Below are positions 29,510 to 38,276 of a stretch of DNA of 64,000 nt, in pieces (the first letter of the stretch is position 1; each line of letters begins with the position of its first letter). This DNA is from JAMOBE01 sp039908285 (GTDB lineage Bacteria; Pseudomonadota; Alphaproteobacteria; Rhodospirillales; Rhodospirillaceae), in the NCBI GenBank assembly GCA_039908285.1, contig JAMOBE010000002.1, positions 26,293-90,292 on the forward strand, given 5' to 3'. The notes under the pieces were generated by a model. That model saw only the letters and a program-made list of their open reading frames with translations. It had not been told where the DNA came from and did not search any database. The position numbers and the translations under genes were made by a program.

Positions 29510-31177
29510 CTAGGAAAATTGCTTCGTACCTGAGTCGGCGAAGCGGCCGGCGAAGGCGAACGGGTCGGGACGCGGCTTGCCGAAATAGTAGCCCTGGCCG
29601 AAGTCGACCCCGCACTCCAGGGCCTGGGCGGCGATCCTGCGGTCTTCGACCATTTCGGCGACGGTCGTGACCCGCATGTCCCGGCACATCCTGACCATGG
29701 AGCCCAGCATGTCCCGGCCCTTGTCCGAGGAACAGGCGCGTTTCAGGACCGGCCCGTCGAACTTGACTATGTCCACATCCAGCATGTGCAGGTAATCGAA
29801 GCTGGCCCCGCCGGCGCCGAAATCGTCGACGCACACCTTGAACCCCTTCCGGCGGAAGGTCTGGATGGCCCGGTTGACCTCGACCAGGCGCTCGATCCGT
29901 GCCGACTCGGTGATCTCCAGCATCAGCCGCTCCGGCAGCAGGCGATCGGTGGCCAGAAGCTGATGCAGCTTGTTGACGAACCCGAAATGAGCGATCGAGG
30001 CGCCCGAAATATTCACCGCGATCGGCGGGATCGGGCTTTCCCGGTTGAAGTCGGCGATCATCTGGATCGCCTTCATCACGATGGCGGTGTCGAAGTCGCG
30101 GATGATGTCCACTTCCTCGGCCAGGCTGATGAGGGAGTAGGGGGAGACCCCCGCCACCGTATCGCGGAACCGGGTCAGAGCCTCGAAGTGGTGCACCTTG
30201 CCGTCCTTCAGGTCGCAGATGGGCATGAACACCAGATCGAAGTGGCTCTGCCGGGTGACCATCTTCACGTACTTGATCCGGTCGAAGGTCTCGGACATCA
30301 TCGACGGCAGCGCCTCGCTCAGATCGGCGGCCTTGACGCAGCCGTCGGAGCGGCAGAACTGCTGCATGGTGTGGATGATGGCCCGGGCCACCTGATCCTC
30401 GGTCATGGCGCTGGTCTGCGCGCCAAGAGTGACCGAGCGGCTGTCGACGTTGGCGCCCTCGGGATGGGTCTGGCGGGCGGCCTCCTCGATCTTGCGGTTG
30501 ATGGTTTCGGCGTCGATGCCCCTGATGTGGACGTAGCCGAACGCGTCGGAGGCAAGGCGCCCGGCCATGTTGCCGCCCAGCGACGCCGCGTTGAGGATGC
30601 GCCCCACCTTGGTCAGGAACCGCGTCTTCTCCGAGGGGGGAAGCTTGTCGGTCAGGGTGGTGACATGGCCGAGCTTGAGCAGGGTCACCTGCGCCTCGCC
30701 ACCGGCCCGCGGATAGGCGCAGACCCGCTCCGCCGCGGCCGTCGCGAACGAGGCCTGGTCCAGCAGTCCCGATTCGGCGTCCATCTTCAGGGTGTCGTCG
30801 GGCCGGGGAAGGGTGATGGGTGGCGGCGACACCTTGAGCCCAAGATAGATGTTGTCATGGCAATCAGGAACCGGATAGCCGGCGATCGCCGCCGGCAGGG
30901 GCCGTCCGCCCGAGCCGGAAAGCTGCACCACGATGTCGTCGATGCGGCCCCGCCGCCGGGCCGAGGCGAAGATCTCGGCCACAAGCTGCCGGTCGCGGGG
31001 GGCGATCAGGTCCAGGAAGGGCTTGCCCCGGATGTCCTCGGTCGTGCGGCCGAAACAGGCCGGCGTGGTTCCGGCCACGAACACGACGGTGTTCAGCCGA
31101 TCGATCTCGAACACCACATCGGCGCGACAGAAGGCGAGAGCCACGAAACGCTGAAGATCGCTGGAGGCCAAACGCAA
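29510..31177 (-). CDS. PAS-degenerate GGDEF-EAL c-di-GMP phosphodiesterase
   Basis: A 555-aa cytoplasmic protein. An N-terminal PAS domain (about 15-110; VVFEIDRLNTVVFVAGTTP) comes first. A GGDEF-like domain follows (about 150-285), whose active-site loop reads AGRLASDAFGYV and is not a functional GGDEF. A complete EAL domain occupies about 300-545. Catalytic EAL residues appear intact: EALTRF, NISGASI, LEITESARIE, VDDFGAGGASF, KFDG and GQGYYFG. It is therefore probably an active phosphodiesterase. It is divergent from the receiver protein gene at 31442, with a CtrA-type box between them. Confidence 0.92.
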   Translation of the reverse strand: MRLASSDLQRFVALAFCRADVVFEIDRLNTVVFVAGTTPACFGRTTEDIRGKPFLDLIAPRDRQLVAEIFASARRRGRIDDIVVQLSGSGGRPLPAAIAGYPVPDCHDNIYLGLKVSPPPITLPRPDDTLKMDAESGLLDQASFATAAAERVCAYPRAGGEAQVTLLKLGHVTTLTDKLPPSEKTRFLTKVGRILNAASLGGNMAGRLASDAFGYVHIRGIDAETINRKIEEAARQTHPEGANVDSRSVTLGAQTSAMTEDQVARAIIHTMQQFCRSDGCVKAADLSEALPSMMSETFDRIKYVKMVTRQSHFDLVFMPICDLKDGKVHHFEALTRFRDTVAGVSPYSLISLAEEVDIIRDFDTAIVMKAIQMIADFNRESPIPPIAVNISGASIAHFGFVNKLHQLLATDRLLPERLMLEITESARIERLVEVNRAIQTFRRKGFKVCVDDFGAGGASFDYLHMLDVDIVKFDGPVLKRACSSDKGRDMLGSMVRMCRDMRVTTVAEMVEDRRIAAQALECGVDFGQGYYFGKPRPDPFAFAGRFADSGTKQFS

Positions 31178-31278
31178 AGTCTCCCCATCAGAGGACGTCC
31201 GGAACCGGGCCGATTGTGGGCGGTTGGCGGCACGAAAGCAAATTCCCGAACACGGGCGGGCATGGTGGACCCTGGGTG

Positions 31279-31293
31279 TTAACTCTTTATTAA
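31279..31293. promoter_or_regulatory. Full CtrA-type box (TTAA-N7-TTAA)
   Basis: The sequence TTAACTCTTTATTAA matches the CtrA consensus TTAA-N7-TTAA exactly. It lies 102 bp upstream of the PAS-EAL start and about 150 bp upstream of the receiver gene start. ChpT, the phosphotransferase that feeds CtrA, is encoded in this window, making a functional site plausible. No binding evidence is available. Confidence 0.5.
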
Positions 31294-31441
31294 CTTCGCG
31301 ACGTCACAATGAATTCTCGTGACTGGTTCTTCGCGTGGCGCCCAGGCGCCCGGGGGAAGAAAGCCTCCGGAACCGCCGTTCGTCTCGAAAGAGCCGGTTC
31401 TTGACCCCAGAACGGTGTCAACAGGACCAGGACGGTGTGCC

Positions 31442-32404
31442 ATGCAGAACGACAGGCATTACAACGTCGCACGCGTCGTCGTCGGCGAAAGCAACAGGGA
31501 AGTTCGCCAGGCAACCAAGAGCGTGCTTCTCGACCACGGGTTCCGGCGTATTTTCGATACCTGCGCCCTCAGTGACATCCGCGAATGCGTTTCCTTCAAT
31601 CTCGCCGATCTCATCATCTGCGATGCCGACATGACCGGCTGCGGTTTCTGCGAGACCGTGCGTGCGGTACGCGAGCGTAACGTCGGGGACAATCCTTTCG
31701 TGCTGGTTCTGGCCCTGACCAGCGACCCGACCGACGAGTCGATCAAGCGGCTGGTCAACTGCGGCGCCGACGACATCATGCTGAAGCCCCTGAAGCCAGG
31801 CGCCCTCCTGCGTCGCATCGAACACATGATCGGCGGCCGCCAGCCCTTCGTGGTCACCCACTGCTACATCGGTCCGGACCGCCGCACGACGCCGCGTCCC
31901 GACGACCGCAACCCGCTGCCGCGCATCGAGGTGCCAAACCCGCTGCGCAGCAGGGTTCTTGGCGAAATGACGGCCAGGCAGCTCCAGGAGGCCATCGACA
32001 AGAGCTGGACGGTGGTCAACGAGCATCGCATGGAACGTCATTCCGTGCAGATCCAGTGGCTCCTGGAGCGGATCATGCCGGCCCTTCGCACCGACACCGT
32101 GACCAGCGAAACCGTCGAGCATCTGGACCGGCTGCTGTTCGTGGCCCAGGATCTCAGCCTGCGTCTCAAGGGCACCCGCTTCGATCATGTGGGCGGCCTG
32201 GCGGTAACGCTGGTGGACGTCATCCGCCGCATCCAGAAGTCCCCCTGTGACGCCGATCCGCGCGCCATCGGCCTGCTGCCGCGGGTGGCCGACGCCATCA
32301 CCGCCGCCCTCTCGCGTGAGCACATGGTCGTGGATGCGAGCCGCCGGATCACCGAAACCGTCTCCCGCTATACGACCGAGCAGCGGCCGGCGTTCGACGC
32401 GTGA
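31442..32404 (+). CDS. Receiver-domain protein with uncharacterised C-terminal domain
   Basis: A 320-aa protein. The receiver is at residues 10-140 (phosphoacceptor probably D61 in LIICDADMTG; Lys in MLKPLKP). It is followed by a linker and a helical domain of about 180 aa (VLGEMTARQLQEAIDKSWTV, LDRLLFVAQDLSLRLKGTRF) that I do not recognise. The ATG at 31442 is chosen over the upstream 31319 extension because the receiver begins directly after it. It is divergent from a c-di-GMP phosphodiesterase gene and followed by a bidirectional hairpin. Confidence 0.85.
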   Translation: MQNDRHYNVARVVVGESNREVRQATKSVLLDHGFRRIFDTCALSDIRECVSFNLADLIICDADMTGCGFCETVRAVRERNVGDNPFVLVLALTSDPTDESIKRLVNCGADDIMLKPLKPGALLRRIEHMIGGRQPFVVTHCYIGPDRRTTPRPDDRNPLPRIEVPNPLRSRVLGEMTARQLQEAIDKSWTVVNEHRMERHSVQIQWLLERIMPALRTDTVTSETVEHLDRLLFVAQDLSLRLKGTRFDHVGGLAVTLVDVIRRIQKSPCDADPRAIGLLPRVADAITAALSREHMVVDASRRITETVSRYTTEQRPAFDA

Positions 32405-32430
32405 TTGTCTGAAAAGAAAGAAAGAGTAAA

Positions 32431-32458
32431 GAGCGAGGGCCTGGAGGCCCTCGCGCTC
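32431..32458. terminator. Hairpin between convergent genes
   Basis: GAGCGAGGGCC-TGGA-GGCCCTCGCGCTC forms a stem with one bulged base. It sits between the convergent receiver gene and the polymerase-like gene and ends in CCCTTTAT on the plus strand and a purine-rich tract (read as CTTTACTCTTTCTTTC) on the minus strand. A bidirectional terminator is likely. Confidence 0.6.
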
Positions 32459-32471
32459 CCCTTTATCATGA

Positions 32472-33881
32472 TCAACCGCCGAATTCTGGGTGAGACCGAT
32501 TGGTGAGCGCCATCCACAGGCGCAGGCCCAGAAGCACGGCGGCGACGATCAGGCCCATCTTCACCGCGTTGGCCAGGTACAGGGCGAAGCTCTGGTCGAA
32601 GTCCACCATCCAGGGCAGCAGCGCCCCCATCCCCACCAGACCAGTGCGGCCGCCCCTGAGGGCGCCGACGGTGACGGCCCCGAGGAGCAGCAGGAGCGTG
32701 CCGCCCGCCGCCGCAAGGCCGACGGGGCCGCCCCGGATCAGCGGCTCCCCGAGAAGGGTGACCGACGCGTCGTGAATGGTCGTCTCCGGTTGGCGGCAGT
32801 AGGCGACGCCGAGAAGCCGGCCGTTGGACAGCGACGGCTTGTCGGGCCACAGCGCCCGCGGCACCACCGCCGTCAGGAAATAGACCGGCGCGCTTCCAAT
32901 AACCTTCTCCCTCTCCCCTTCAGGGGGGGGAGAGGGCTTATTGGAAGTCGCCAGGTGGCGGTCCACCACGCCTTGCAGACAGGCCCCCGTCTCGGCCTGC
33001 CGCCACATGATCTTGCTGACCACCAGCGTGCGCGGCAGCGCCATCAGCCGATCGACCATGGTCGGGGCACCGAGCCCCGGATCGCGGTGCAGGGGACCGT
33101 AGCGCGCCATGGTGGCGATGGCGACCCCGGTGGTGACGGCGAGCACCACCCCAGTCCCGATCCACACCGTCCGCATTCCGCCGAGCCGTCCCGCTCCACG
33201 CACCAGGTACACGCCGCAGCCGGCGCTGCCGATGAAGGTGGCCGTCTTGGCGTCACCGCCGGCGAACAGGAGGACCACCACCGCCGCAGCCGCGGCAAGG
33301 AACAGCCGTCCCGCCCCGCCGCCCAGTCGCCCGCCCCGCTCCGCCAGCGTCGCCACCAGCGCCGCCAGAACCGGCAGGGCGGCGTCATGCAGGGCCTTGA
33401 TCACCGCCCCCCGGTCCTGCCCACTCAAAAGCCCCCAATAGACGAGGGCGATGACCGCCGCCGCAACCGCCAGACTCCGGGCCAGGCGTCCGCTCAGGTC
33501 CGGACCGCGATCCGGGCTCACGGGGACGACGACGGCCAGGGCCGTGGTGACGCAAAGGCACAGCCCGGCGAACTGGAGCACCAGTCCCTCCGCCCGCTGG
33601 CCGAGGTACGCCGGGATAAACCACAGGGTTTCCCAGTCATCGAGCAGCCAGGCCGCCCCGAGGGCGATCACCACCGAATAGAACAGCACGGCCGAGGTGG
33701 CCAGCAGGAACAACGGCGACAGCAGCAGCAGCGACCGCCCGCCGCGCACCAGCAACACGACGGTGGCGACCTCGGCGCCAAGGGCCAGTCCGCGAACCAC
33801 CCACGGCGCCGAGACCATGACCCCGCTCCCGGCGGTCACGACCACGACCACCGCCAGCAGCCCCGTCAGGATCAGGGACAT
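32472..33881 (-). CDS. O-antigen polymerase-like membrane protein with in-frame repeat
   Basis: A 469-aa integral membrane protein with about ten hydrophobic segments. The motif VVPRALWPDKPSLSNGRL near residue 355 resembles the PRxxWPDKP signature of Wzy-like polysaccharide polymerases; that assignment is tentative. A short palindromic repeat (32893-32948) is translated in frame just before it (NKPSPPPEGEREK, about 313-325), in the large loop where Wzy proteins vary. A second short repeat lies just upstream of the start. It is co-directional with a small membrane protein gene and a histidine kinase gene. Confidence 0.75.
   Translation of the reverse strand: MSLILTGLLAVVVVVTAGSGVMVSAPWVVRGLALGAEVATVVLLVRGGRSLLLLSPLFLLATSAVLFYSVVIALGAAWLLDDWETLWFIPAYLGQRAEGLVLQFAGLCLCVTTALAVVVPVSPDRGPDLSGRLARSLAVAAAVIALVYWGLLSGQDRGAVIKALHDAALPVLAALVATLAERGGRLGGGAGRLFLAAAAAVVVLLFAGGDAKTATFIGSAGCGVYLVRGAGRLGGMRTVWIGTGVVLAVTTGVAIATMARYGPLHRDPGLGAPTMVDRLMALPRTLVVSKIMWRQAETGACLQGVVDRHLATSNKPSPPPEGEREKVIGSAPVYFLTAVVPRALWPDKPSLSNGRLLGVAYCRQPETTIHDASVTLLGEPLIRGGPVGLAAAGGTLLLLLGAVTVGALRGGRTGLVGMGALLPWMVDFDQSFALYLANAVKMGLIVAAVLLGLRLWMALTNRSHPEFGG
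32893..32948 (-). repeat. Short palindromic repeat copy E (in-frame)
   Basis: A single-hairpin version of the family. CTTCCAATAA at the left end is the exact complement of TTATTGGAAG at the right end, enclosing CCCTCTCCCC..GGGGAGAGGG. It is translated in the polymerase-like protein in the same phase as the long copies in other genes. Confidence 0.8.
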
Positions 33882-33896
33882 CCGGGCACCCCTGAA

Positions 33897-33932
33897 AAGC
33901 CCTCTCCCCCCCCTTCAGGGGGGAGAGGGGTG
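33897..33932 (+). repeat. Short palindromic repeat copy F (intergenic)
   Basis: AAGCCCTCTCCCC..TTCA..GGGGAGAGGGG hairpin between two minus-strand genes. Its orientation is opposite to copies A-E, and it is not translated. Confidence 0.75.
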
Positions 33933-33947
33933 CGGGACGTGCCCGTG

Positions 33948-34214
33948 TCAATCCCCGCCGCCATCTCCACCACCGTCTCCGCCGTCCGATGCATCCGCAG
34001 AGACACCATCGGATGAGTCACCCCCTCCAGGCCTGACGGTCAGTGCGGTTCCCACCGCGACACACACGCTGAGGAAGGAGGCGTACCCTTCCGCGTAATC
34101 AAGGAGGTACACCAGCACCAGCCACATCAATAGTCCCGCGACCGGTGCCAGAAGGTAGCCATAGGGGAGGATGCGGTGCATGCCGGAGGTCTTGTCCAGG
34201 CGTTCGAGTACCAC
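33948..34214 (-). CDS. Small membrane protein with Gly/Asp-rich tail
   Basis: An 88-aa protein with two hydrophobic segments (about 18-38 and 44-60; LAPVAGLLMWLVLVYLLDYA). It ends in a low-complexity tail of GGD repeats (about 72-88). The family is not recognised. It lies between the histidine kinase gene and the polymerase-like gene on the same strand, 30 bp from the former. Confidence 0.6.
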   Translation of the reverse strand: MVLERLDKTSGMHRILPYGYLLAPVAGLLMWLVLVYLLDYAEGYASFLSVCVAVGTALTVRPGGGDSSDGVSADASDGGDGGGDGGGD

Positions 34215-34244
34215 GTGACGTCCTTTTCGCTAAGCCGCACCGGA

Positions 34245-37139
34245 TCACTGCGGCATGACGCATTCGCCTTCAGCCGGAGCGGGGGAGACGGCGATGATGC
34301 GGGAGGCGGGGAAGCGGATGGTGGCGACGGTTCCCTCGCCGACCCGGCTTTCCAGCGCCAGCGTCCCGCCGTGCAACTCCATCAATCCCTTCACCAGAGG
34401 CAGGCCGAGGCCGGTCCCTTCATACTTGCGGGAAAGGCGGCTGTCCACCTGCCCGAAGGGGGACATGGCCTTGGCAATGTCGCCGGCGGCGATGCCGATG
34501 CCGGTATCGGCGACGGCAACGGCCAGCCCCTGATCCTCCAGGGTTTCGGCCCGTACCGCGACCCGGCCGCCGGCGGGGGTGAACTTGATGGCGTTGGACA
34601 GGAGGTTGAGCAGTACCTGCTTCAGCCGACGCTCGTCGGCGCGCAGCGACGGCAGTCCGTCGGGGATCTCGTTGACGAGCGTGACGTTGGCCCGCCCCGC
34701 CCGCTCCCTCACCAGCCGCAGCGCCGACTCCACCATCGACGGCACCGTCACCTCCTCCTCGTAGAGGTCGAGCTTGCCGGCCTCGATCTTGGCCACGTCG
34801 AGGATGTCGTTGATGATGCCGAGCAGATGCTGGCCGGAGTCGTGGATGTTGGTCAGATAGTCCTGGTAGCGCTCGCTGCCGATGGCGCCGTAGACGCCGC
34901 TCAGCATCATGTCGGAGAAGCCGATCACGGCATTGAGCGGCGTACGCAGTTCATGACTCATGCTGGCCAGGAACTCCGACTTGGCGCGGTTCGCGAGTTC
35001 GGCCTCGTCCTTGGCGGCGCGCAGTTCCCGCTCCACCTGGTGGCGGTGGATGGCGGCGCCGAGGGTGTCGACCGCGGCATGGACCAGGTCGATTTCCGAC
35101 GAGGCCCAGGTCCGCTCGGACCGGCACTCGTCGAAGCCGATCACGCCCCACCAGCGGCGCTCGACGAACAGCGGCATGATCAGGATCGCCCGGATGCCCT
35201 GGGACTCCAGCAGGGCGCGCTCGGTGTCGCCGAAGTCGGCGAGGGTGCCGACCACGGGGTCACCCTGGCCCAGCCGGTCGAAGCAGTGGACGAAGGCCCT
35301 GGTCTTCAGGGCGAAATCCAGATGGTGGCGGCTCGCCGGTATGTCCTCGTCCCGCCACTCGTGGAGGGCCACGCTTTCCGTGGCGCCATCGGGGGTGGGG
35401 CAGCGCTCGAAGGCGTAGACCCGGCTCACCCCCAGCGCCCGCCCGAGCCCCGCCAGCACGTCCGCCAGGCAGTCCTCCCAGTGGGCGGCGTTGAGCAGGC
35501 TGCGGGCCGCCTCGGCCATGGCCGCCATGATGGCGCGGTCTTTAAGCAGCCTGGCCTCGGCATGCTCGCGCTCGGCGATTTCCAGCCGCAGCCGGTGCGT
35601 CCGGTCCTCGACGCGGCGCTCAAGCTGGGTATGGACCGCCTGGAGGGACTTCTCGGCCTGGCGGCGCTGGGTCACGTCCTGGACCAGGAGCAGCGGCGTG
35701 TCGCCGATGCTCGCCCTGGTCACGGCGAAGATGCGTGGCCGGCCGCGGGCATCGGGAAGACGGATCTCCTCGCCCTCCCGGCCGACGAACGCCCGCACCG
35801 AGCCGCAGCTCTGCACGAAGCGCTCCATCGGCTGGTTTTCCACCACCGGACCATCGGCGCCGATGCTGATGACGCCCACGTCCAGGGCCTCGGTCACCCG
35901 TTGCAGCACCAGGAGTCGCTTGGTCTTTTCCTCGTACTCGATCTGCTGGGCCAAAAGGTCCATCTTCTCCCGCGACTCCCGTTCCAGGGCGACGCGGGAG
36001 GACATGACCTCGCCGGTCAGCCACAGGAACTGGTTTTCGAGGCGGACCAGTTCATTGCCGCGCGGCAGCTCGGTCGGCAGGACGCCGAAGGCCGACTCGG
36101 CGAACCGGGCCATCAACTGCAGATGGCGGCGCAGCCGTATCGAAATCAACAGAAGCAGGAGAGCGAACGCCCCGGTGAAGGTGACGGCGATGACCACCCG
36201 CTCGGTCCGGGCCAGCTCGATGATGGGACCCGCCGCCTCGTCGATACGCTGGCGGGGAACGAAGGACACCAGGCTGACCCGCAGGTCCGATCCATCATAG
36301 TCGAAAAAGGTCTGTCCGGTCGCCAGGTACTCTCCGGCGAAGTCGTCCAGGGGCCGTCCGGTGGGGACACGGGCCGCATCGGTGCTGGTCAGGACCACCA
36401 GCGGCTCTCCCGCCAGCAGCGCCACCACCGTCCCCATGCGCTGGAACGGCCCCTGGCTGCGGACCAGGAACTGCTCGTTGAGTCTTGACCCCACCACCAG
36501 CGTGGCCCGCGTCGCCCCGGAACGGTCCCTGATCACCGCCGAGGCCACCACCACCGGCACGCCGCCTAGGGTCGTCATGTGGGCCTGGGAGCCGGTCCGG
36601 TGCAGGAACAGGGGTGACGGCTCCAGCAGTTCGCCGGGCGGGGCCAATCCGCGGCTGCTGTACACCTCCCGCGCCCGGCCGGTATGGTCGAGCAGAACCA
36701 GCCAGTCCGGCATGACGTAGGTCTGCATCTGCGACCGCCGCAGCATCCAGGGCGGCGACATCTCCCACTGCTTCGCCGGGGCACCCGGCTCCATCGGCGA
36801 CCGCGCCGGGGCACCCGGCTCCATCTGTGAAAGGCCGTCCAGGTGGTCGTGGATGGCCCTCTGCTGGGCCAGGACCTCGGCAAGCTGATGCTGCGAGCGC
36901 ACGGCGGTGTCGAAGCGCAACCGATCGTCCACCGCCGCCTCGGCCACGCGCTGGGAAACCTCGTCGCGAAAGATCCGGTCGATGAGCTTCTTCTGCAGGG
37001 TGTCCACGGCGACCAGCAGCAGACCGCCCAGCAGCAGACCGGCCAGCACCACCCGCAGCGGCAACGGCATGCGGTCCACCAGGTCCCCGACCAGATGGCG
37101 CACGCCCCGTCGGTCTTCCCCGGACGGCCGATCCGTCAT
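34245..37139 (-). CDS. Membrane sensor histidine kinase (periplasmic sensor-PAS-GAF-HisKA-HATPase)
   Basis: A 964-aa kinase with two membrane segments (about 29-46 and 319-336) enclosing a 270-residue periplasmic sensor. A PAS domain (about 403-500), a short coiled coil, a GAF domain (about 555-700; LGVSRVYAFERC) and HisKA follow, with His near 726 in MSHELRTPLNAVIG. The HATPase domain contains NLLSNAIKFTP, VADTGIGIA and GTGLGLPLVKG. A 10-residue tandem duplication (MEPGAPA twice, 36775-36825) lies in the periplasmic domain. It starts 33 bp after the PstS-like gene, suggesting the binding protein and the sensor act together. No partner regulator is adjacent. Confidence 0.93.
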   Translation of the reverse strand: MTDRPSGEDRRGVRHLVGDLVDRMPLPLRVVLAGLLLGGLLLVAVDTLQKKLIDRIFRDEVSQRVAEAAVDDRLRFDTAVRSQHQLAEVLAQQRAIHDHLDGLSQMEPGAPARSPMEPGAPAKQWEMSPPWMLRRSQMQTYVMPDWLVLLDHTGRAREVYSSRGLAPPGELLEPSPLFLHRTGSQAHMTTLGGVPVVVASAVIRDRSGATRATLVVGSRLNEQFLVRSQGPFQRMGTVVALLAGEPLVVLTSTDAARVPTGRPLDDFAGEYLATGQTFFDYDGSDLRVSLVSFVPRQRIDEAAGPIIELARTERVVIAVTFTGAFALLLLLISIRLRRHLQLMARFAESAFGVLPTELPRGNELVRLENQFLWLTGEVMSSRVALERESREKMDLLAQQIEYEEKTKRLLVLQRVTEALDVGVISIGADGPVVENQPMERFVQSCGSVRAFVGREGEEIRLPDARGRPRIFAVTRASIGDTPLLLVQDVTQRRQAEKSLQAVHTQLERRVEDRTHRLRLEIAEREHAEARLLKDRAIMAAMAEAARSLLNAAHWEDCLADVLAGLGRALGVSRVYAFERCPTPDGATESVALHEWRDEDIPASRHHLDFALKTRAFVHCFDRLGQGDPVVGTLADFGDTERALLESQGIRAILIMPLFVERRWWGVIGFDECRSERTWASSEIDLVHAAVDTLGAAIHRHQVERELRAAKDEAELANRAKSEFLASMSHELRTPLNAVIGFSDMMLSGVYGAIGSERYQDYLTNIHDSGQHLLGIINDILDVAKIEAGKLDLYEEEVTVPSMVESALRLVRERAGRANVTLVNEIPDGLPSLRADERRLKQVLLNLLSNAIKFTPAGGRVAVRAETLEDQGLAVAVADTGIGIAAGDIAKAMSPFGQVDSRLSRKYEGTGLGLPLVKGLMELHGGTLALESRVGEGTVATIRFPASRIIAVSPAPAEGECVMPQ

Positions 37140-37172
37140 GCCGGAACACTCCGTTGCTGCGGTCTAGACGGT

Positions 37173-38189
37173 CTACCGGGGCTCGCCGACCAGTTCATCG
37201 CCTTTGAAGATCCATCCCGCCCTGACCAGGTCCTGCACCGGCACCAGCCCGTATTCGCCCCCGATATCACGGGCCCTCTCAAGAAGATAGGCCACCAGCC
37301 GATCGGCCTTCGGGTTGGCGGCGGCCCCTTCCCAGGTGGTGAGGGTCATTACTTCATAGATCGGATAACGGTGCCGGGCCAGCGCTTCGGCGTCCCTGGC
37401 GTCGACTCCGTCGATGCGGATTTGCCTGACCGGAGCCTTCGGGGCATGAACGGCGACGTGCCAGTTGGTCTCGTAGCCGATGGCATTGCGGTGGAGAGAC
37501 ACCGCCCGGATCATGTCGGGGATGGCGCCGACGTCGTTGGCGTCGTGGCTGAAGCTCTCCTCGTCGTTGAGCAGCAGCCGCCAGTGGCCCGGTCGCGCCT
37601 TGCAGTGAAGCCGGGTGATGACCCGCACCGACTCACCAGAACGGGTGGCGGCCGGGGTCCCGGCCACATCCGACCACTTGGTGATCCGGCCGCCGAACAG
37701 CCGGCGTGCCTCGTCCAGGCTGACGTTTTCCACCGGATTGTCGGGGTGGACGATCAGGGTGATCGCCGTGATGCCGATGGTGTGGAAGCGGATGCCCGGC
37801 AGGCGGTCGGCGGCCTCGGGCGCGCAGCAGTAGCCGCCGATGTCGATGGCCTTGCGGGCCAGTTCGGTCGCGGCGATGCCGCAGGTCCCCGACTGCACGG
37901 CGACCTTGAGCTTTTCCTTCCGTGCGAACTCCTCGATGAAGGGCACGAGGGCGCCGTAGATCTGCTGGTCCAGGATGATGGCGAGGTCCGCATCCGGGTT
38001 CTCCCGCCGCAGGGGACGGGCGAGCCACTCGGGCGGCATGGGAGTGACGACGGCGGGATCGGTGAACGGAGCGGTCCCGAGCGCCGCGGGGTCCAGCGGA
38101 ACCGCCTGGGCAGCGGACGCCGCCGTCATCAGGACCACCCCCATCACGACGCGGCCGAATGTTGCGATCAGGCGAGTCATCTCGGCCAT
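37173..38189 (-). CDS. PstS-like periplasmic substrate-binding protein
   Basis: A 338-aa precursor with signal peptide (MAEMTRLIATFGRVVMGVVL..AQA). The binding-protein fold shows VQSGTCGIAATELARKAIDI, ADRLPGIRFHTIGITAITLI and SLDEARRLFGGRITKWSDV, the last typical of the PBP-like/phosphate-binding family. GGGAGG lies five bases before the chosen ATG. No ABC permease or ATPase genes are adjacent; the downstream gene is a sensor kinase, so a sensory role is inferred. Confidence 0.88.
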   Translation of the reverse strand: MAEMTRLIATFGRVVMGVVLMTAASAAQAVPLDPAALGTAPFTDPAVVTPMPPEWLARPLRRENPDADLAIILDQQIYGALVPFIEEFARKEKLKVAVQSGTCGIAATELARKAIDIGGYCCAPEAADRLPGIRFHTIGITAITLIVHPDNPVENVSLDEARRLFGGRITKWSDVAGTPAATRSGESVRVITRLHCKARPGHWRLLLNDEESFSHDANDVGAIPDMIRAVSLHRNAIGYETNWHVAVHAPKAPVRQIRIDGVDARDAEALARHRYPIYEVMTLTTWEGAAANPKADRLVAYLLERARDIGGEYGLVPVQDLVRAGWIFKGDELVGEPR

Positions 38190-38276
38190 GGTTCCCTCCC
38201 TGCCAGCGCGGCTGGATAGAGAGATGGTAAGGTCTGGACGTTCCGGGGACAAGGCCAAGTCTTTGATACGGTCTGG

